From contig NZ_CP083564.1 in the NCBI RefSeq assembly GCF_025143985.1, positions 1,489,501 through 1,553,500 of the forward strand: 64,000 bases of DNA, read 5' to 3'. Both the position numbers and the translations under genes were made by a program. Within the stretch, counting starts at the first letter, position 1; every line of letters starts with the position of its first letter. The stretch comes from Sulfitobacter sp. W027 (GTDB lineage Bacteria; Pseudomonadota; Alphaproteobacteria; Rhodobacterales; Rhodobacteraceae). The notes under the pieces are model-generated. The model worked only from the letters and a program-made list of their open reading frames with translations, was not told the DNA's origin and searched no databases. Shown here piece by piece: positions 8,935-18,215 of the stretch.

Positions 8935-10155
8935 ATGTTCGACGTTGAAGCCGTCCGGGCGCAGTTTCCGATCCTTGGCCGTGAGGTGAATGGCAAGCCG
9001 CTGGTCTATCTCGACAATGGCGCATCGGCGCAAAAGCCGCAGGTTGTGATCGACGCGATCACCCAAGCCTACGCCCAAGAATACTCCAATGTTCATCGTG
9101 GCTTGCACTACCTTTCTAATTTGGCGACTGACAAATACGAAAGCGTGCGTGGCACGGTTGCGCGTTTTCTCAATGCCGGATCGGAAGATGAGATCGTGCT
9201 GAACACCGGTGCGACCTTGGGGATCAACACCGTCGCCTATGGCTGGGCAATGCCGCGGATGCAGGCGGGTGATGAGATCGTTCTGTCGGTAATGGAACAT
9301 CATGCCAATATCGTGCCATGGCATTTCCTGCGCGAACGCCAAGGCGTGGTGCTGAAGTGGGTCGATGTGGACGCCACGGGCGCGTTGGACCCACAGGCGG
9401 TAATCGATGCCATCGGGCCGAAGACCAAACTGGTTGCAATTTCTCATCTTTCCAATGTCTTGGGTACCAAGGTTGACGTGAAAGCCATCACAGCGGCGGC
9501 GCATGAGAGAGGCGTTCCGGTGCTGGTCGACGGCTCACAGGGCGCGGTGCATATGCCGGTGGATGTGCAGGACATTGGCTGCGATTTCTATGCCGTCACC
9601 GGGCACAAGCTCTATGGCCCCTCGGGCTCTGGCGCCATCTATATCAAGTCCGAGCGGATGGCCGAGATGCGCCCCTTCATCGGGGGCGGTGACATGATCC
9701 GCGAGGTCACGAAAGACGCGGTGAGCTACAACGACCCGCCGATGATGTTCGAGGCTGGCACGCCCGGTATCGTTGCCACCATCGGCCTTGGTGTGGCGTT
9801 GGATTTCATGATGGATCTGGGGATGGAGAATATCGCTGCGCATGAAGACGATCTGCGCGACTACGCCGTTTCACGTCTCGGCGGTCTGAACTGGCTGAAC
9901 CTGCAGGGCACGACGCCCGACAAAGCGGCCATCTTCAGCTTTACATTGGACGGTGCGGCCCATGCCCATGACATCTCAACCGTGCTTGACAAAAAGGGCG
10001 TTGCGGTGCGGGCAGGGCACCATTGCGCGGCACCCTTGATGACACATCTCGGCGTTTCGGCCACCTGCCGCGCGTCCTTTGGCATGTACAACACCCGCGC
10101 CGAGGTCGACACATTGGTTGATGCGCTTGAGTTGGCGCATGATCTTTTTGCCTGA
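8935..10155 (+). CDS. sufS: Cysteine desulfurase SufS (class II)
   Basis: This 406-residue PLP-dependent desulfurase or selenocysteine lyase of the SufS type delivers persulfide sulfur to the Suf scaffold. The PLP lysine is in TGHKLYGPSGSG and the active-site cysteine in VAVRAGHHCAAPLM near residue 362. It is the last gene of the suf operon; no sufE or sufA follows within the window, so the sulfur-acceptor partner must be encoded elsewhere. Confidence 0.94.
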   Translation: MFDVEAVRAQFPILGREVNGKPLVYLDNGASAQKPQVVIDAITQAYAQEYSNVHRGLHYLSNLATDKYESVRGTVARFLNAGSEDEIVLNTGATLGINTVAYGWAMPRMQAGDEIVLSVMEHHANIVPWHFLRERQGVVLKWVDVDATGALDPQAVIDAIGPKTKLVAISHLSNVLGTKVDVKAITAAAHERGVPVLVDGSQGAVHMPVDVQDIGCDFYAVTGHKLYGPSGSGAIYIKSERMAEMRPFIGGGDMIREVTKDAVSYNDPPMMFEAGTPGIVATIGLGVALDFMMDLGMENIAAHEDDLRDYAVSRLGGLNWLNLQGTTPDKAAIFSFTLDGAAHAHDISTVLDKKGVAVRAGHHCAAPLMTHLGVSATCRASFGMYNTRAEVDTLVDALELAHDLFA

Positions 10156-10229
10156 GCCCATTTTCGCCGCCCCCGCACCCTGATTTCCCATTGCAGGGGC
10201 GGCGCGCTCTGGCTATACCGCCTCTCAGT

Positions 10230-10306
<77 letters not shown>

Positions 10307-10441
10307 TCTTTCCCGATATCGTTACGCGTCATCTCTTCGCCCCCGAGTGTTCGAACGGGATCACTTCGTTTCGTTCAAATGGCTCGGCAGCTTGCCCGAG
10401 GGCTGTCTCTGGCTGCGGTACGGGAAAGTGATAGTCACATA

Positions 10442-10477
10442 AAAAGACCCCGCGCAGCGATGCTGACGGGGTCTTTT
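10442..10477. terminator. Bidirectional intrinsic terminator
   Basis: AAAAGACCCCG pairs with CGGGGTCTTTT across a 14-base loop, with A and T runs on the outer sides. It can end the minus-strand methyltransferase operon, whose last stop codon is at 10494, and also transcripts coming from the tRNA side. Confidence 0.8.
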
Positions 10478-10493
10478 AGGAAGCGTGAGTAGC

Positions 10494-11573
10494 TTACCGG
10501 CGGCGGCGTCCGCCGGTGCGGCCTGCGCGGCCCCGGCCTTCGTGACCGGCTTTGGGGGCAACCTTGTTGAACTCGATCCAAGCGCTGCCGTGGGGGTCAC
10601 GGTCAAAGAGGAAGTTGGCGGCACGGATCGCCTCCATCTCTTTGCCCGGACGGGGTTTGGTGGAGCCGAGGTTGAAGAGCGTCGCGAAGGTCTCGTCGTC
10701 CATCTCTTCGGGTAGGATGATGCCAGCTGCGGACATTTCAGCGCGTTTTTCGGCGATCTTGACCGCGTTCAGCGGCACCGCGACCGGGTTCATAATGGCG
10801 CTTGTCATGCCAGCACCCATCGCCATCGGCAGGAAGGCGTTGTTGATCCCGTGGCGGTTGGGCAGACCGAAAGAAATGTTCGACGCACCGCAGGTGGTGT
10901 TCACGCCCAATTCCTCACGCAAGCGGCGCACGAGGGTGAAGACCTGATGGCCCGCTGTCGCCATCGCGCCGATTGGCATGACCAGCGGATCGACGACGAT
11001 GTCATGCGCCGGGATGCCAAAATCGGCGGCGCGTTCGACGATTTTTTTCGCCACAGCGAAGCGTACGTCTGGATCTTCAGAGATGCCGGTGTCGTCATTT
11101 GAGATCGCCACCACCGGCACGTTGTATTTCTTGACCAGCGGCAGCACGAGTTCGAGCCGCTCTTCTTCACCGGTGACGGAGTTCAGCAGCGGGCGGCCCT
11201 CGCAGGCCTCAAGACCCGCTTCCAGCGCGCCGGGGACCGAACTGTCGATACAGATTGGCGCATCGACGGCGTTTTGCACCACTTTGATTAGTTCCGGCAT
11301 CAGCATCGGCTCGACAAAGTTGTTGTCGGCGTAGCGAGGGTCTTCGGCCATCTTGTTGGAGAAAACCGCGCCCGAGTTCACATCCAGCACCGTGGCACCT
11401 GCGGCGACTTGTGCAATGGCATCGGCCTCAACTCTAGAAAAATCGCCTTGCTCAAGCTCTTGGCTAAGGATCTTGCGGCCTGTGGGGTTGATCCTCTCTC
11501 CGATCACGCAAAACGGCTCGTCAAAGCCGATGATGGCGGTCTTGGTCTTGGATTCGATGACGGTTCTGGTCAT
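10494..11573 (-). CDS. Methyltetrahydrofolate-dependent methyltransferase (pterin-binding, MetH-like module)
   Basis: This protein of 359 residues carries a dihydropteroate-synthase-like TIM barrel as in the methyl-THF-binding module of MetH or corrinoid methyltransferases: FCVIGERINPTGRK near the start, then ATVLDVNSGA, ICIDSSVPGALEAGL, NSVTGEEERL and GASNISFGLPNRHGINNAF. It likely passes the methyl group of 5-methyl-THF to a corrinoid protein. An arginine/glycine-rich tail (GRGRAGRTGGRRRR) is odd. The ATG at 11573 follows AAAGGAAATTAC. The MetF-like gene is just upstream. Related Roseobacters have a split methionine synthase with a stand-alone pterin-binding subunit; this gene is a candidate for that role. 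Confidence 0.82.
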   Translation of the reverse strand: MTRTVIESKTKTAIIGFDEPFCVIGERINPTGRKILSQELEQGDFSRVEADAIAQVAAGATVLDVNSGAVFSNKMAEDPRYADNNFVEPMLMPELIKVVQNAVDAPICIDSSVPGALEAGLEACEGRPLLNSVTGEEERLELVLPLVKKYNVPVVAISNDDTGISEDPDVRFAVAKKIVERAADFGIPAHDIVVDPLVMPIGAMATAGHQVFTLVRRLREELGVNTTCGASNISFGLPNRHGINNAFLPMAMGAGMTSAIMNPVAVPLNAVKIAEKRAEMSAAGIILPEEMDDETFATLFNLGSTKPRPGKEMEAIRAANFLFDRDPHGSAWIEFNKVAPKAGHEGRGRAGRTGGRRRR

Positions 11574-11583
11574 GTAATTTCCT

Positions 11584-12513
11584 TTAGGCTGCGTCGGCGG
11601 GCACCCCAGAGGCGCCGCCGTTTTCTTGGACCCATGTGGCGCTGGTCTTGATCCCGCCGAGCGGGAACAGATGCACATGGGTAATGTTAAAGTCCGGGTG
11701 TGCTGCCTTGTAGGCGGCCAATTCACTGATCACATCTGCGGGCTCATAGGGCAACAGCAGCTTGGTGACATCCATCGCGCGTTTCTGCAGCACCTTGAGC
11801 GAGGGCCCGACACCGCAGGCGATGGCGAATTTGATCAGCGTTTGCAGTTTGGCGGGCCCTGCGATGCCGATGTGAATGGGTAGGGTGATGCCTGCGGCCT
11901 TAAGGCTGTCGGCCCATTCGATGATCGGCTGCGCTTCAAAGGCGAACTGCGTGGCGATGGCCATCTCCGCATCGGTGCGGCTTTGGAAATCGTTTTTCCA
12001 TTGCAGCGCGGCATCGACGTTCAAGCGGCCCCCGTCGGCGTCGATGTCGCGGTTGCCTTCGGGATGGCCCGCCACATGCAGTCGTGTGAAGCCAGCCTCA
12101 TCGAATAGTCCCGTTTCCATCAGCTGCATGGAGTCGCTGAATTCCCCCACGGGAGCGGTAACACCGCCCGCCAGCAGCAGCGCCTGGCGCACGTCTGCCT
12201 CTCCTTGATAGCGGGCGATCCAATCGGCCAGCGTCGCGCGATCCTTGATGATGCGGGCCGGGAAATGCGGCATGACCTTGAAGCCATCGGCGTTCAGCCG
12301 CGCGGCGGTGGCGACCATATCCTCGATCGGTGTGCCGTCGATATGGGCGATATAGACGCGGGTGCCTTCGGGCAGCAGGACGCGGAAATCCTCGACCTTC
12401 TCGGCGGTGCGGGGCATCACCTCGATCGAATAATCTTTCAATAGCGCCTCAACTTCGGCCACCGGCGCCTGTGGGGCGGGCGTTTCTTTCTTGCGGAAGT
12501 TTAAAAGTGCCAT
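11584..12513 (-). CDS. metF: Methylenetetrahydrofolate reductase-family protein (MetF-like)
   Basis: This protein of about 309 residues has a MetF-type TIM barrel, with RVYIAHIDGTPIEDMVATAARL, MPHFPARIIKDRATL and LHVAGHPEGNRDID. MetF reduces 5,10-methylene-THF to 5-methyl-THF with a flavin. It diverges from E. coli MetF and has an N-terminal leader rich in Lys and Pro. I prefer the ATG at 12513 (AAGGACACGCTC before it) over an ATG 18 bases upstream. It lies 10 bp before the methyl-THF methyltransferase, so product and consumer are cotranscribed. Whether it is the main cellular MetF cannot be told from this window. Confidence 0.75.
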   Translation of the reverse strand: MALLNFRKKETPAPQAPVAEVEALLKDYSIEVMPRTAEKVEDFRVLLPEGTRVYIAHIDGTPIEDMVATAARLNADGFKVMPHFPARIIKDRATLADWIARYQGEADVRQALLLAGGVTAPVGEFSDSMQLMETGLFDEAGFTRLHVAGHPEGNRDIDADGGRLNVDAALQWKNDFQSRTDAEMAIATQFAFEAQPIIEWADSLKAAGITLPIHIGIAGPAKLQTLIKFAIACGVGPSLKVLQKRAMDVTKLLLPYEPADVISELAAYKAAHPDFNITHVHLFPLGGIKTSATWVQENGGASGVPADAA

Positions 12514-12543
12514 GAGCGTGTCCTTGATCATAGGGCTGGCAGG

Positions 12544-12840
12544 CTATGCCCAGCCGTCGTTGTTAATCAGTTGCTTAATACGGTCGCGGTCGTATTCCGC
12601 ATCGATCCGGGCAGCTTCGGCGTCGGCGATGGCATCAGGATCGCCCTCAACCTCAAAGGGCTCCGCCTTGCGCCATTCCGCCAGATAGGCGTCGGTATCC
12701 TCGGCGCCAATCTTCATTGCCGCGCGGTCGATCGCCTGTTCAAAGCGTTCGGGCAGCTGGCGTTTGGAGCCACGGCGGCCCTTGCCGACGATGACCTGAG
12801 CCGGAATATCGCGCCAATAAACGATCGTGACTGCGGGCAT
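12544..12840 (-). CDS. Small protein of the 'virulence factor' family, linked to one-carbon genes
   Basis: This 98-residue protein starts MPAVTIVYWRDIPAQVIVGKGRRGSKRQLPERF and ends in an acidic helix. It matches my memory of the small proteins annotated 'virulence factor' in alphaproteobacteria, a name without functional support. It is the first gene of the operon with the MetF-like and methyl-THF methyltransferase genes, which points to one-carbon or B12 metabolism rather than virulence. No transmembrane segment or catalytic motif is seen. Confidence 0.65.
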   Translation of the reverse strand: MPAVTIVYWRDIPAQVIVGKGRRGSKRQLPERFEQAIDRAAMKIGAEDTDAYLAEWRKAEPFEVEGDPDAIADAEAARIDAEYDRDRIKQLINNDGWA

Positions 12841-13117
12841 GGGAAGATTCCTCCGGTCCGGTTTAAGCCTGTCTAACGAGCGTCGCGGTCAGGACAGGGC
12901 CGTTTTTCGACGAAACACGACCCATCCGCGACTTGGGGTGGTGATAACGCATCGGGCGGGCCATCACGAGGGCTCTGCGCCCCCATTATTCTCAAGATGA
13001 TTGTGAGCCGGGGCCAAAGAATACGCCGCGGAAAATGGCCCAAGCCGCCGCGACCTCTTGCACCGGCACTGCGCAGAGAATACCTTGGGGACAACTCGAT
13101 ATGAAAGGCGCGTAACC

Positions 13118-14236
13118 ATGGCGCCACAGCGTCCCAAAGGTGCGGGTGCGCTCGATAAGGACATTCCGGCTCTGAGCCCCGCGCCAGTTCCGCCCAGATC
13201 TAATGAGCTATATGCGGCCCTAGATCTGGGTACAAATAGCTGCCGCATGTTGATCGCCCAGCCTCGTGGCAGCGGTTTCCATGTGGTGGACAGTTTCTCA
13301 AAATCGGTCCAATTGGGTGCCGGTTTAGAAAAAACCGGGCGGTTGTCGCGCGGATCGATGGCGCGCACCATTCAGGCATTGCGTATTTGCCAGCAGAAAC
13401 TGCGGCGTAACAAGGTGCAGAACATGCGTCTTGTGGCGACAGAGGCTTGCCGCCGCGCACATAACGGCGCGGAGTTCATGCGCCGTATCCAGCGCGAAAC
13501 CGGCCTCAAGCTTGACATCATCCGCCCCGAGGAAGAAGCCCAGCTTGCCGTGATCTCCTGCGCGCCGCTGGTGAGCCGCAGGACGGAAAACTTGCTGGTC
13601 GTTGATATCGGCGGTGGTTCAACCGAACTGGTCTGGATCGACATCTCCAAAGTGCCGCGGGCTGATCGCGCGCGGTCGATCATGCGGCTGCAGGGTGGGT
13701 TCAATCAGGCTAAATCCGATGTGCCCTCGGCGCGGGTTGTGGATTGGATCAGCGTGCCCCTGGGCGTGGCGACCCTGCGCGATCAATTTTCCGACGTAGA
13801 GGATGACGCCGCGCGGTTTGCTCTGATGAGCTGGTTTTTTGAAGAAAACCTCACCGATTTCACGCCCTACCAGACGATCCAGTCGCAAAAGCGGTTCCAG
13901 ATCGTCGGCACCTCGGGCACCGTGACCACCGTAGCGGCGAGCCACTTGAACCTGAAACGCTATGACCGCACCAAGGTCGACGGCCTTAGCATGACAAGCG
14001 CGCAGATCGATAAGGTGATCCATTCTTATATCGCGATGGGACCGGGCGGACGACGCGCGGATCCCCGGATCGGGCAGGATCGGGCCGCGCTAATCATGTC
14101 GGGGGCTGCGATTTTGCAGGCGCTGATGCGCTGCTGGCCGACCGACAGGCTGTCAGTTGCGGATCGCGGTCTGCGCGAAGGCCTGCTATATGCACAGATG
14201 AGCGCCGATGGCGTATTAGAAGAAGGGGTCTTTTGA
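13118..14236 (+). CDS. ppx: Exopolyphosphatase / guanosine-pentaphosphatase family protein (Ppx/GppA)
   Basis: This protein of about 372 residues belongs to the ASKHA-fold Ppx/GppA family. Motifs are [16 protein letters not shown] (phosphate 1) near residue 31, [39 protein letters not shown] and [11 protein letters not shown]. It hydrolyses polyphosphate or pppGpp. It is nearer the short Ppx forms and lacks the long C-terminal domain of E. coli Ppx. The ATG at 13118 has AAAGG upstream. Its stop overlaps the rlmE start (TGATG), a pairing common in alphaproteobacteria. Confidence 0.88.
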   Translation: MAPQRPKGAGALDKDIPALSPAPVPPRSNELYAALDLGTNSCRMLIAQPRGSGFHVVDSFSKSVQLGAGLEKTGRLSRGSMARTIQALRICQQKLRRNKVQNMRLVATEACRRAHNGAEFMRRIQRETGLKLDIIRPEEEAQLAVISCAPLVSRRTENLLVVDIGGGSTELVWIDISKVPRADRARSIMRLQGGFNQAKSDVPSARVVDWISVPLGVATLRDQFSDVEDDAARFALMSWFFEENLTDFTPYQTIQSQKRFQIVGTSGTVTTVAASHLNLKRYDRTKVDGLSMTSAQIDKVIHSYIAMGPGGRRADPRIGQDRAALIMSGAAILQALMRCWPTDRLSVADRGLREGLLYAQMSADGVLEEGVF

Positions 14237-14961
14237 TGGCCAAGACACCGGACGGAAAGAATACCTCAGGGCGCGGTCAGCGTGACCTGAAGGTCAAGGT
14301 GAAATCTGCACGCGGGCGCAAACTGAGTTCAACCCGCTGGCTGCAGCGGCAGTTGAACGATCCTTACGTCAAACGCGCGCAGGCCGAAGGCTATCGCGGG
14401 CGGGCAGCCTATAAAATCATGGAATTGGATGACAAATTCCGCTTCCTCGTGCCGGGTGCGCGGATCGTTGACCTTGGCGCGGCGCCGGGCGGCTGGTGTC
14501 AGGTGGCCGTCAAACGCTGTAATGTGCTGGGCGAGCGGTCGGGAAAACAGGTGGGCACCATTCTCGGCGTCGACCTGCAAGAGATGGAGCCGATTGCCGG
14601 CTGCGAATTGCACCAGCTTGATTTCATGGAAGACGACGCGGACCTGAAGGTTAAGGAATGGCTCGGCGGCAAGGCCGATGTTGTGATGTCGGACATGGCT
14701 GCCTCCGCGTCGGGGCATAAGCAGACGGATCACTTGCGGATCATCGCGCTCTGCGAAGCGGCGGCCTATTTCGCCTTCGATGTCTTGGAAGAGGGTGGCA
14801 CTTTCGTGGCCAAGGTTCTGGCCGGTGGCGCAGAGGGTGAGTTGCAAAAGCTGCTGAAGCGCCGCTTTACCAAGGTCGCCAATATCAAACCCCCGGCGAG
14901 CCGTGCGGATTCCTCGGAGAAATTCGTGGTAGCCACCGGGTTCAAGGGTGAAGAGACCTGA
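14236..14961 (+). CDS. rlmE: 23S rRNA 2'-O-methyltransferase RlmE (FtsJ/RrmJ)
   Basis: This 241-residue protein is an FtsJ-type SAM methyltransferase that modifies 23S rRNA uridine 2552 (E. coli numbering) in the large subunit. It shows [17 protein letters not shown] text (here [13 protein letters not shown]), the SAM loop [14 protein letters not shown], and the catalytic K-D-K-E context with VVMSDMAAS and [12 protein letters not shown]. The basic N-terminal tail of about 35 residues is typical of alphaproteobacterial forms. The ATG at 14236 overlaps the ppx stop. Confidence 0.93.
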   Translation: MAKTPDGKNTSGRGQRDLKVKVKSARGRKLSSTRWLQRQLNDPYVKRAQAEGYRGRAAYKIMELDDKFRFLVPGARIVDLGAAPGGWCQVAVKRCNVLGERSGKQVGTILGVDLQEMEPIAGCELHQLDFMEDDADLKVKEWLGGKADVVMSDMAASASGHKQTDHLRIIALCEAAAYFAFDVLEEGGTFVAKVLAGGAEGELQKLLKRRFTKVANIKPPASRADSSEKFVVATGFKGEET

Positions 14962-15054
14962 GCAGCGGTGCCGTTCATGAGGCGTAAACCAATCGACAGC
15001 TAGGGTGCAGTCCTCCCGCGGTCCTTTGGCCGCTCACCTCATGAGGACTCCCCG

Positions 15055-15612
15055 ATGCTACGACACCTACCAATTGTATCGCTCATCTTCGTCCTGTGTT
15101 CAGGTCTCAGGGTAACTGCGTCCGAAGTCCCGTGGGCAATCAACGATTACATCGACCGGGAGCTGATGACGTGGGTGAATGACGCGCGCATTGTAGATGC
15201 GATTGCAGAGCAGAATCTGCGACACCGTCAGATGAACATCCTAGCGGCAGCGCCCGGAGCGGCGTTAGGGCATGCTATCAAGACATCGCAGGCAAAGGCC
15301 CCCTCGGTCGCGGCCTTTCTAAAGGCCCAGATCGCCCGTGCTGAGGGTCAGATCGCCGAGGTGACGTTGCTGGACGCCTATGGGCTGACCGTGGTCACCA
15401 GCGGCACGGCCTCGGTTTATTTTAAAGGCGGGAAACCAAAAAGCAGCAATCGTTTCGCGCCGCCATCGGGGGTGTTCGTGATCGATCAAGTCGCCGTCGA
15501 CGAGAGCACAAAGGCCCATCAAAGCCGCGTGTCGATGCCCATTACAGAGCCGTCGAATGGCGCGATCATTGGGGTGATCACGGTCGAATTGGAAGCCGCC
15601 GCCTTCTTTTGA
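15055..15612 (+). CDS. Exported protein with PDC/Cache-like sensor fold, unknown role
   Basis: This 185-residue protein has an N-terminal Sec signal peptide (cleavage likely after VTAS-type text near residue 23) and no further membrane span. The body contains LDAYGLTVVTSGTASVYF and VSMPITEPSNGAIIGVITVELE, the layout of a periplasmic Cache-like ligand domain, but without a signalling module. A binding or accessory protein is possible. AGGACTCCCCG lies before the ATG. It is isolated from rlmE by about 90 bp. The 3' end overlaps a convergent small gene candidate. Confidence 0.62.
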   Translation: MLRHLPIVSLIFVLCSGLRVTASEVPWAINDYIDRELMTWVNDARIVDAIAEQNLRHRQMNILAAAPGAALGHAIKTSQAKAPSVAAFLKAQIARAEGQIAEVTLLDAYGLTVVTSGTASVYFKGGKPKSSNRFAPPSGVFVIDQVAVDESTKAHQSRVSMPITEPSNGAIIGVITVELEAAAFF

Positions 15613-15848
15613 TGCCGCCACTTCCGCGCGCGCAATCTGGCCCAGAAGCCATTGCGTTCTGCAGGCGGCGCAGGGGCAAGGGACCGCACTGCAGCCTGTC
15701 GCAGTTCGTCCATCATGGTTTGATCCACAGGCTGCTGGGCGGGCAGGGCAAGCCGCGCCGTTGTTTGTGCTGCCCGCTCGGCGTGGCACAGCATCTCAAA
15801 CAGATGGCGATGCCGGTTCATTTCCTCGGGTTCAGGGTTCTGGGACAT
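15519..15848 (-). CDS. Hypothetical protein, doubtful
   Basis: This 109-residue frame begins MSQNPEPEEMNRHRHLFEMLCHAERAAQTTARLAL, which looks protein-like (helical, with charged residues), while its last 30 codons lie antisense to the end of the exported-protein gene. No clear ribosome site precedes the ATG. It would fill an otherwise empty stretch between 15613 and 16164. The rest of that stretch, 15849-16164, shows nothing I recognise. Confidence 0.35.
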   Translation of the reverse strand: MSQNPEPEEMNRHRHLFEMLCHAERAAQTTARLALPAQQPVDQTMMDELRQAAVRSLAPAPPAERNGFWARLRARKWRHQKKAAASNSTVITPMIAPFDGSVMGIDTRL

Positions 15849-16164
15849 ATCGGGCTTTCGCGGCGTTTAGCTTGGCCTAAGTTCGGCGTTTATCTAAAAA
15901 GCCCGGCAAATAGGGCGTTCCTGAGGGGGTAGGAAGGCAGGGGTATGGAAACAATTAGCATAAAAGGCTCATTTCGCACCCAAAGCACTGCGGTCACACC
16001 TCGCCCGGACGGCACGGCAGAGCATCTGCAAGCGTGAAGAACCAACGCCGTGTCCTCCATGAATGTCTCTTTCAAGGAAGAAAAGAGCCGCAATCATGCG
16101 CCGGTGTCGCGACGCTGCGGCAGCCTCCCAGCCCTTCAGCCGCGCCAGGAAGGAGCAGGCTGCC

Positions 16165-17112
16165 TTACTCGAACTCCATCTGCTCAAACACGCGGCCCGC
16201 GTTTTTCGTCGCCAGTTCCTCGAATGTGTCGAGCCCCGCATAGGGCGATTGATCTACGTAGTAAGCCTCCGCCAACCCGCCCCCCTCCTCCAGATGCGCG
16301 CCGATCTTACCGCGCAGGTAGACAAGGTAATCCCGCGTATAGCGCCGCACCTGATCCATACTCGTTGGATGCCCATGACCGGGGATCACATAGGTCGCCT
16401 CAAGCGGTTCAAACGCGGTTTCCCATGTCTCGATCCATTCAGCGGTCATCGTGTCGGGAAAAATCGGCAGCATGCGTTCGTGAAAAGCCATATCGCCCGA
16501 GATGACGAGGCGCTGTTTCGGCAGCCAGATCACGATGTCGCCCGGGCTATGCGCGGGGCCTAGATAGCGCGCTTCGATCCGGAAATCGCCCATCTCGACG
16601 GTATATTCATCTTCGAAGGTCTCGGTCGGCAGTTGGACCTCGGTGCCTTCGGCGCGGTCGCGGTTGTAGCGTTTCATCCCGTCCAGAATACTGCCGCCAA
16701 AGCTTTCGACTTCATGCGCCGCGTCCACATGGGCGACGATGGGCACGCCCTGTTCCGCCCAATAACTGTTGCCCAAGACCGCATGGCCCTGACCGTTCTC
16801 GTTGAACACCAGCTTTACCGGCTCATCGGTCACGGCCTTAATCTCTTCATGCAGCGCCTTGGCCAGACCGTAGGCCGCGCCGCCATTGATGACGACCACG
16901 CCTTCGCCGGTCACGATAAAGCTTAGGTTGTTGTTATGGCCCGCGTTTTCATAGGTGGGCGGGGCCGTCGCGCCGATGGCGGAAAAGACACCGGGGATGA
17001 CTTCATAGGGTTTGTCATAGAGCAAGGAGCCGGGGTATTTGTCGGCGATATCTTCACTGGCCATGACGCCCGTGGCGATGATCAGGGTGGTCGTGAGTAA
17101 TATTTTCTTCAT
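16165..17112 (-). CDS. Exported metallo-beta-lactamase-fold protein with degenerate metal motif
   Basis: This 315-residue protein has a signal peptide (MKKILLTTTLIIATGVMA) and an MBL-fold body. The canonical H-x-H-x-D-H motif is replaced by ENGQGH (Glu105, Gly107, Gly109, only His110 kept), while later metal ligands remain: PAHSPGD (His188), SGD (Asp207) and PGHGHP. It may bind one metal or none in the usual site; some SoxH-like or quinoprotein-linked hydrolases show related variants, so this may be a subfamily feature. It overlaps the next MBL gene by four bases and is probably cotranscribed with it. Confidence 0.75.
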   Translation of the reverse strand: MKKILLTTTLIIATGVMASEDIADKYPGSLLYDKPYEVIPGVFSAIGATAPPTYENAGHNNNLSFIVTGEGVVVINGGAAYGLAKALHEEIKAVTDEPVKLVFNENGQGHAVLGNSYWAEQGVPIVAHVDAAHEVESFGGSILDGMKRYNRDRAEGTEVQLPTETFEDEYTVEMGDFRIEARYLGPAHSPGDIVIWLPKQRLVISGDMAFHERMLPIFPDTMTAEWIETWETAFEPLEATYVIPGHGHPTSMDQVRRYTRDYLVYLRGKIGAHLEEGGGLAEAYYVDQSPYAGLDTFEELATKNAGRVFEQMEFE

Positions 17113-18023
17113 TGCTCTGTCCCTAGGAAACGATAGCTGTCGCCATCCCGTTCAACACGGCCCAACCCACCATTCGGCAGGTGGAACCCCATGAGCAACA
17201 TCTGTTCATGCGAAAGCCGATCCAGCAGGCGCTCGCGGGTCTGTGCGCCAAGCTCCGGGTCTTGATCCGACCCGCTGGCCCAGCCGGGTCGGGCGAAGGC
17301 AAGATGGTGGTTACCAATGGCATCGCCGCCGATCATCAGCGCCTCACTGCCGCCCACCACGAATGACATATGTCCCGGCGTGTGGCCAAAGCTTGCTTGG
17401 GCCGTGATGCCGGGCAAGACTTCCTCGCCATCGGAGAAATGGCTCACCCGGTCCTCAATCGCCTCCAACCGCCGCGCGGCCCCAGCGGCAAAGGCGGCCC
17501 GGGCGGCACCGATTGTGTCAACGGTTGCCGGATCGCGCCAATAATCCCATTCAACCTGACCCATGTGATAGCTGGCATTGGGGAAGACCAAATCGTCAAA
17601 ATCATCCAGCACGCCCCAGAGGTGATCCGGGTGGCCGTGGGTAAAAATTACATCTGTCACCGCCTCCGGCGCAACGCCAACTGCCTCAAGACTATCCAGC
17701 AGCACCCCGGCAGAGGGCATGAAGGCGGGACCTGAGCCTGCGTCGAACAAGACCACGCGTTCCGCATCGCGCAGAAGGGTCAGGTTGCAGGGCGGCTCTA
17801 ACTGATCTAGGGGCAGATCGAACGGCGCTAAGGCCTGCGCCAGGTCCTCCTGCGGCAACCCGTCGAAGAAAAAGCTGCGCGGCAGAACAAGATTGCCATC
17901 GCTCACGCTGACAAACTCATAGTCACCGATCTGGGCAGAGGTCGTGGCAAAGGCACGCAACGGCCCATGGGCGAGGGCAGCACCGCCCATTCCGGCCAGC
18001 ACCATCCGTCTGTTGATTTGCAT
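17109..18023 (-). CDS. Exported MBL-fold metallohydrolase with intact zinc motif
   Basis: This protein of 304 residues has an N-terminal leader with a twin arginine (MQINRRMVLAGMGGAALA), suggesting Tat or Sec export, and then an MBL fold with an intact FTHGHPDHLWG motif, GHTPGHMSF and GGDAIGN. It is a zinc-dependent hydrolase of unknown substrate, possibly a periplasmic lactonase or thioesterase type. The ATG at 18023 follows GGGAGGGGAGAA; an upstream in-frame ATG would spoil the signal peptide. It is upstream of, and coupled to, the degenerate MBL gene. Confidence 0.8.
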   Translation of the reverse strand: MQINRRMVLAGMGGAALAHGPLRAFATTSAQIGDYEFVSVSDGNLVLPRSFFFDGLPQEDLAQALAPFDLPLDQLEPPCNLTLLRDAERVVLFDAGSGPAFMPSAGVLLDSLEAVGVAPEAVTDVIFTHGHPDHLWGVLDDFDDLVFPNASYHMGQVEWDYWRDPATVDTIGAARAAFAAGAARRLEAIEDRVSHFSDGEEVLPGITAQASFGHTPGHMSFVVGGSEALMIGGDAIGNHHLAFARPGWASGSDQDPELGAQTRERLLDRLSHEQMLLMGFHLPNGGLGRVERDGDSYRFLGTEQ

Positions 18024-18215
18024 TTTCTCCCCTCCCGCCATTCATTCCGATTCGTGAATATAATCATCCCCCCGCGCTGCGGGCACAAGGGAGAATAACC
18101 CACCGTGAGTTAGGCCTTAAAAACAAAGCAGCTATGCATGATCGTGGCTTGCATCGCGGGGCGGGGTTCTGTCTACGGGGGCACTACCCGAAACCTACGC
18201 CAATCCGGACAGAAA

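Noticed and set aside
18060..18215. Possible SAM riboswitch before metN (a GGCTTGCAT stretch recalled SAM-II/SAM-V cores).
   Set aside because: The rest of the pseudoknot consensus is not present and pairing could not be built; a covariance-model search would settle it.
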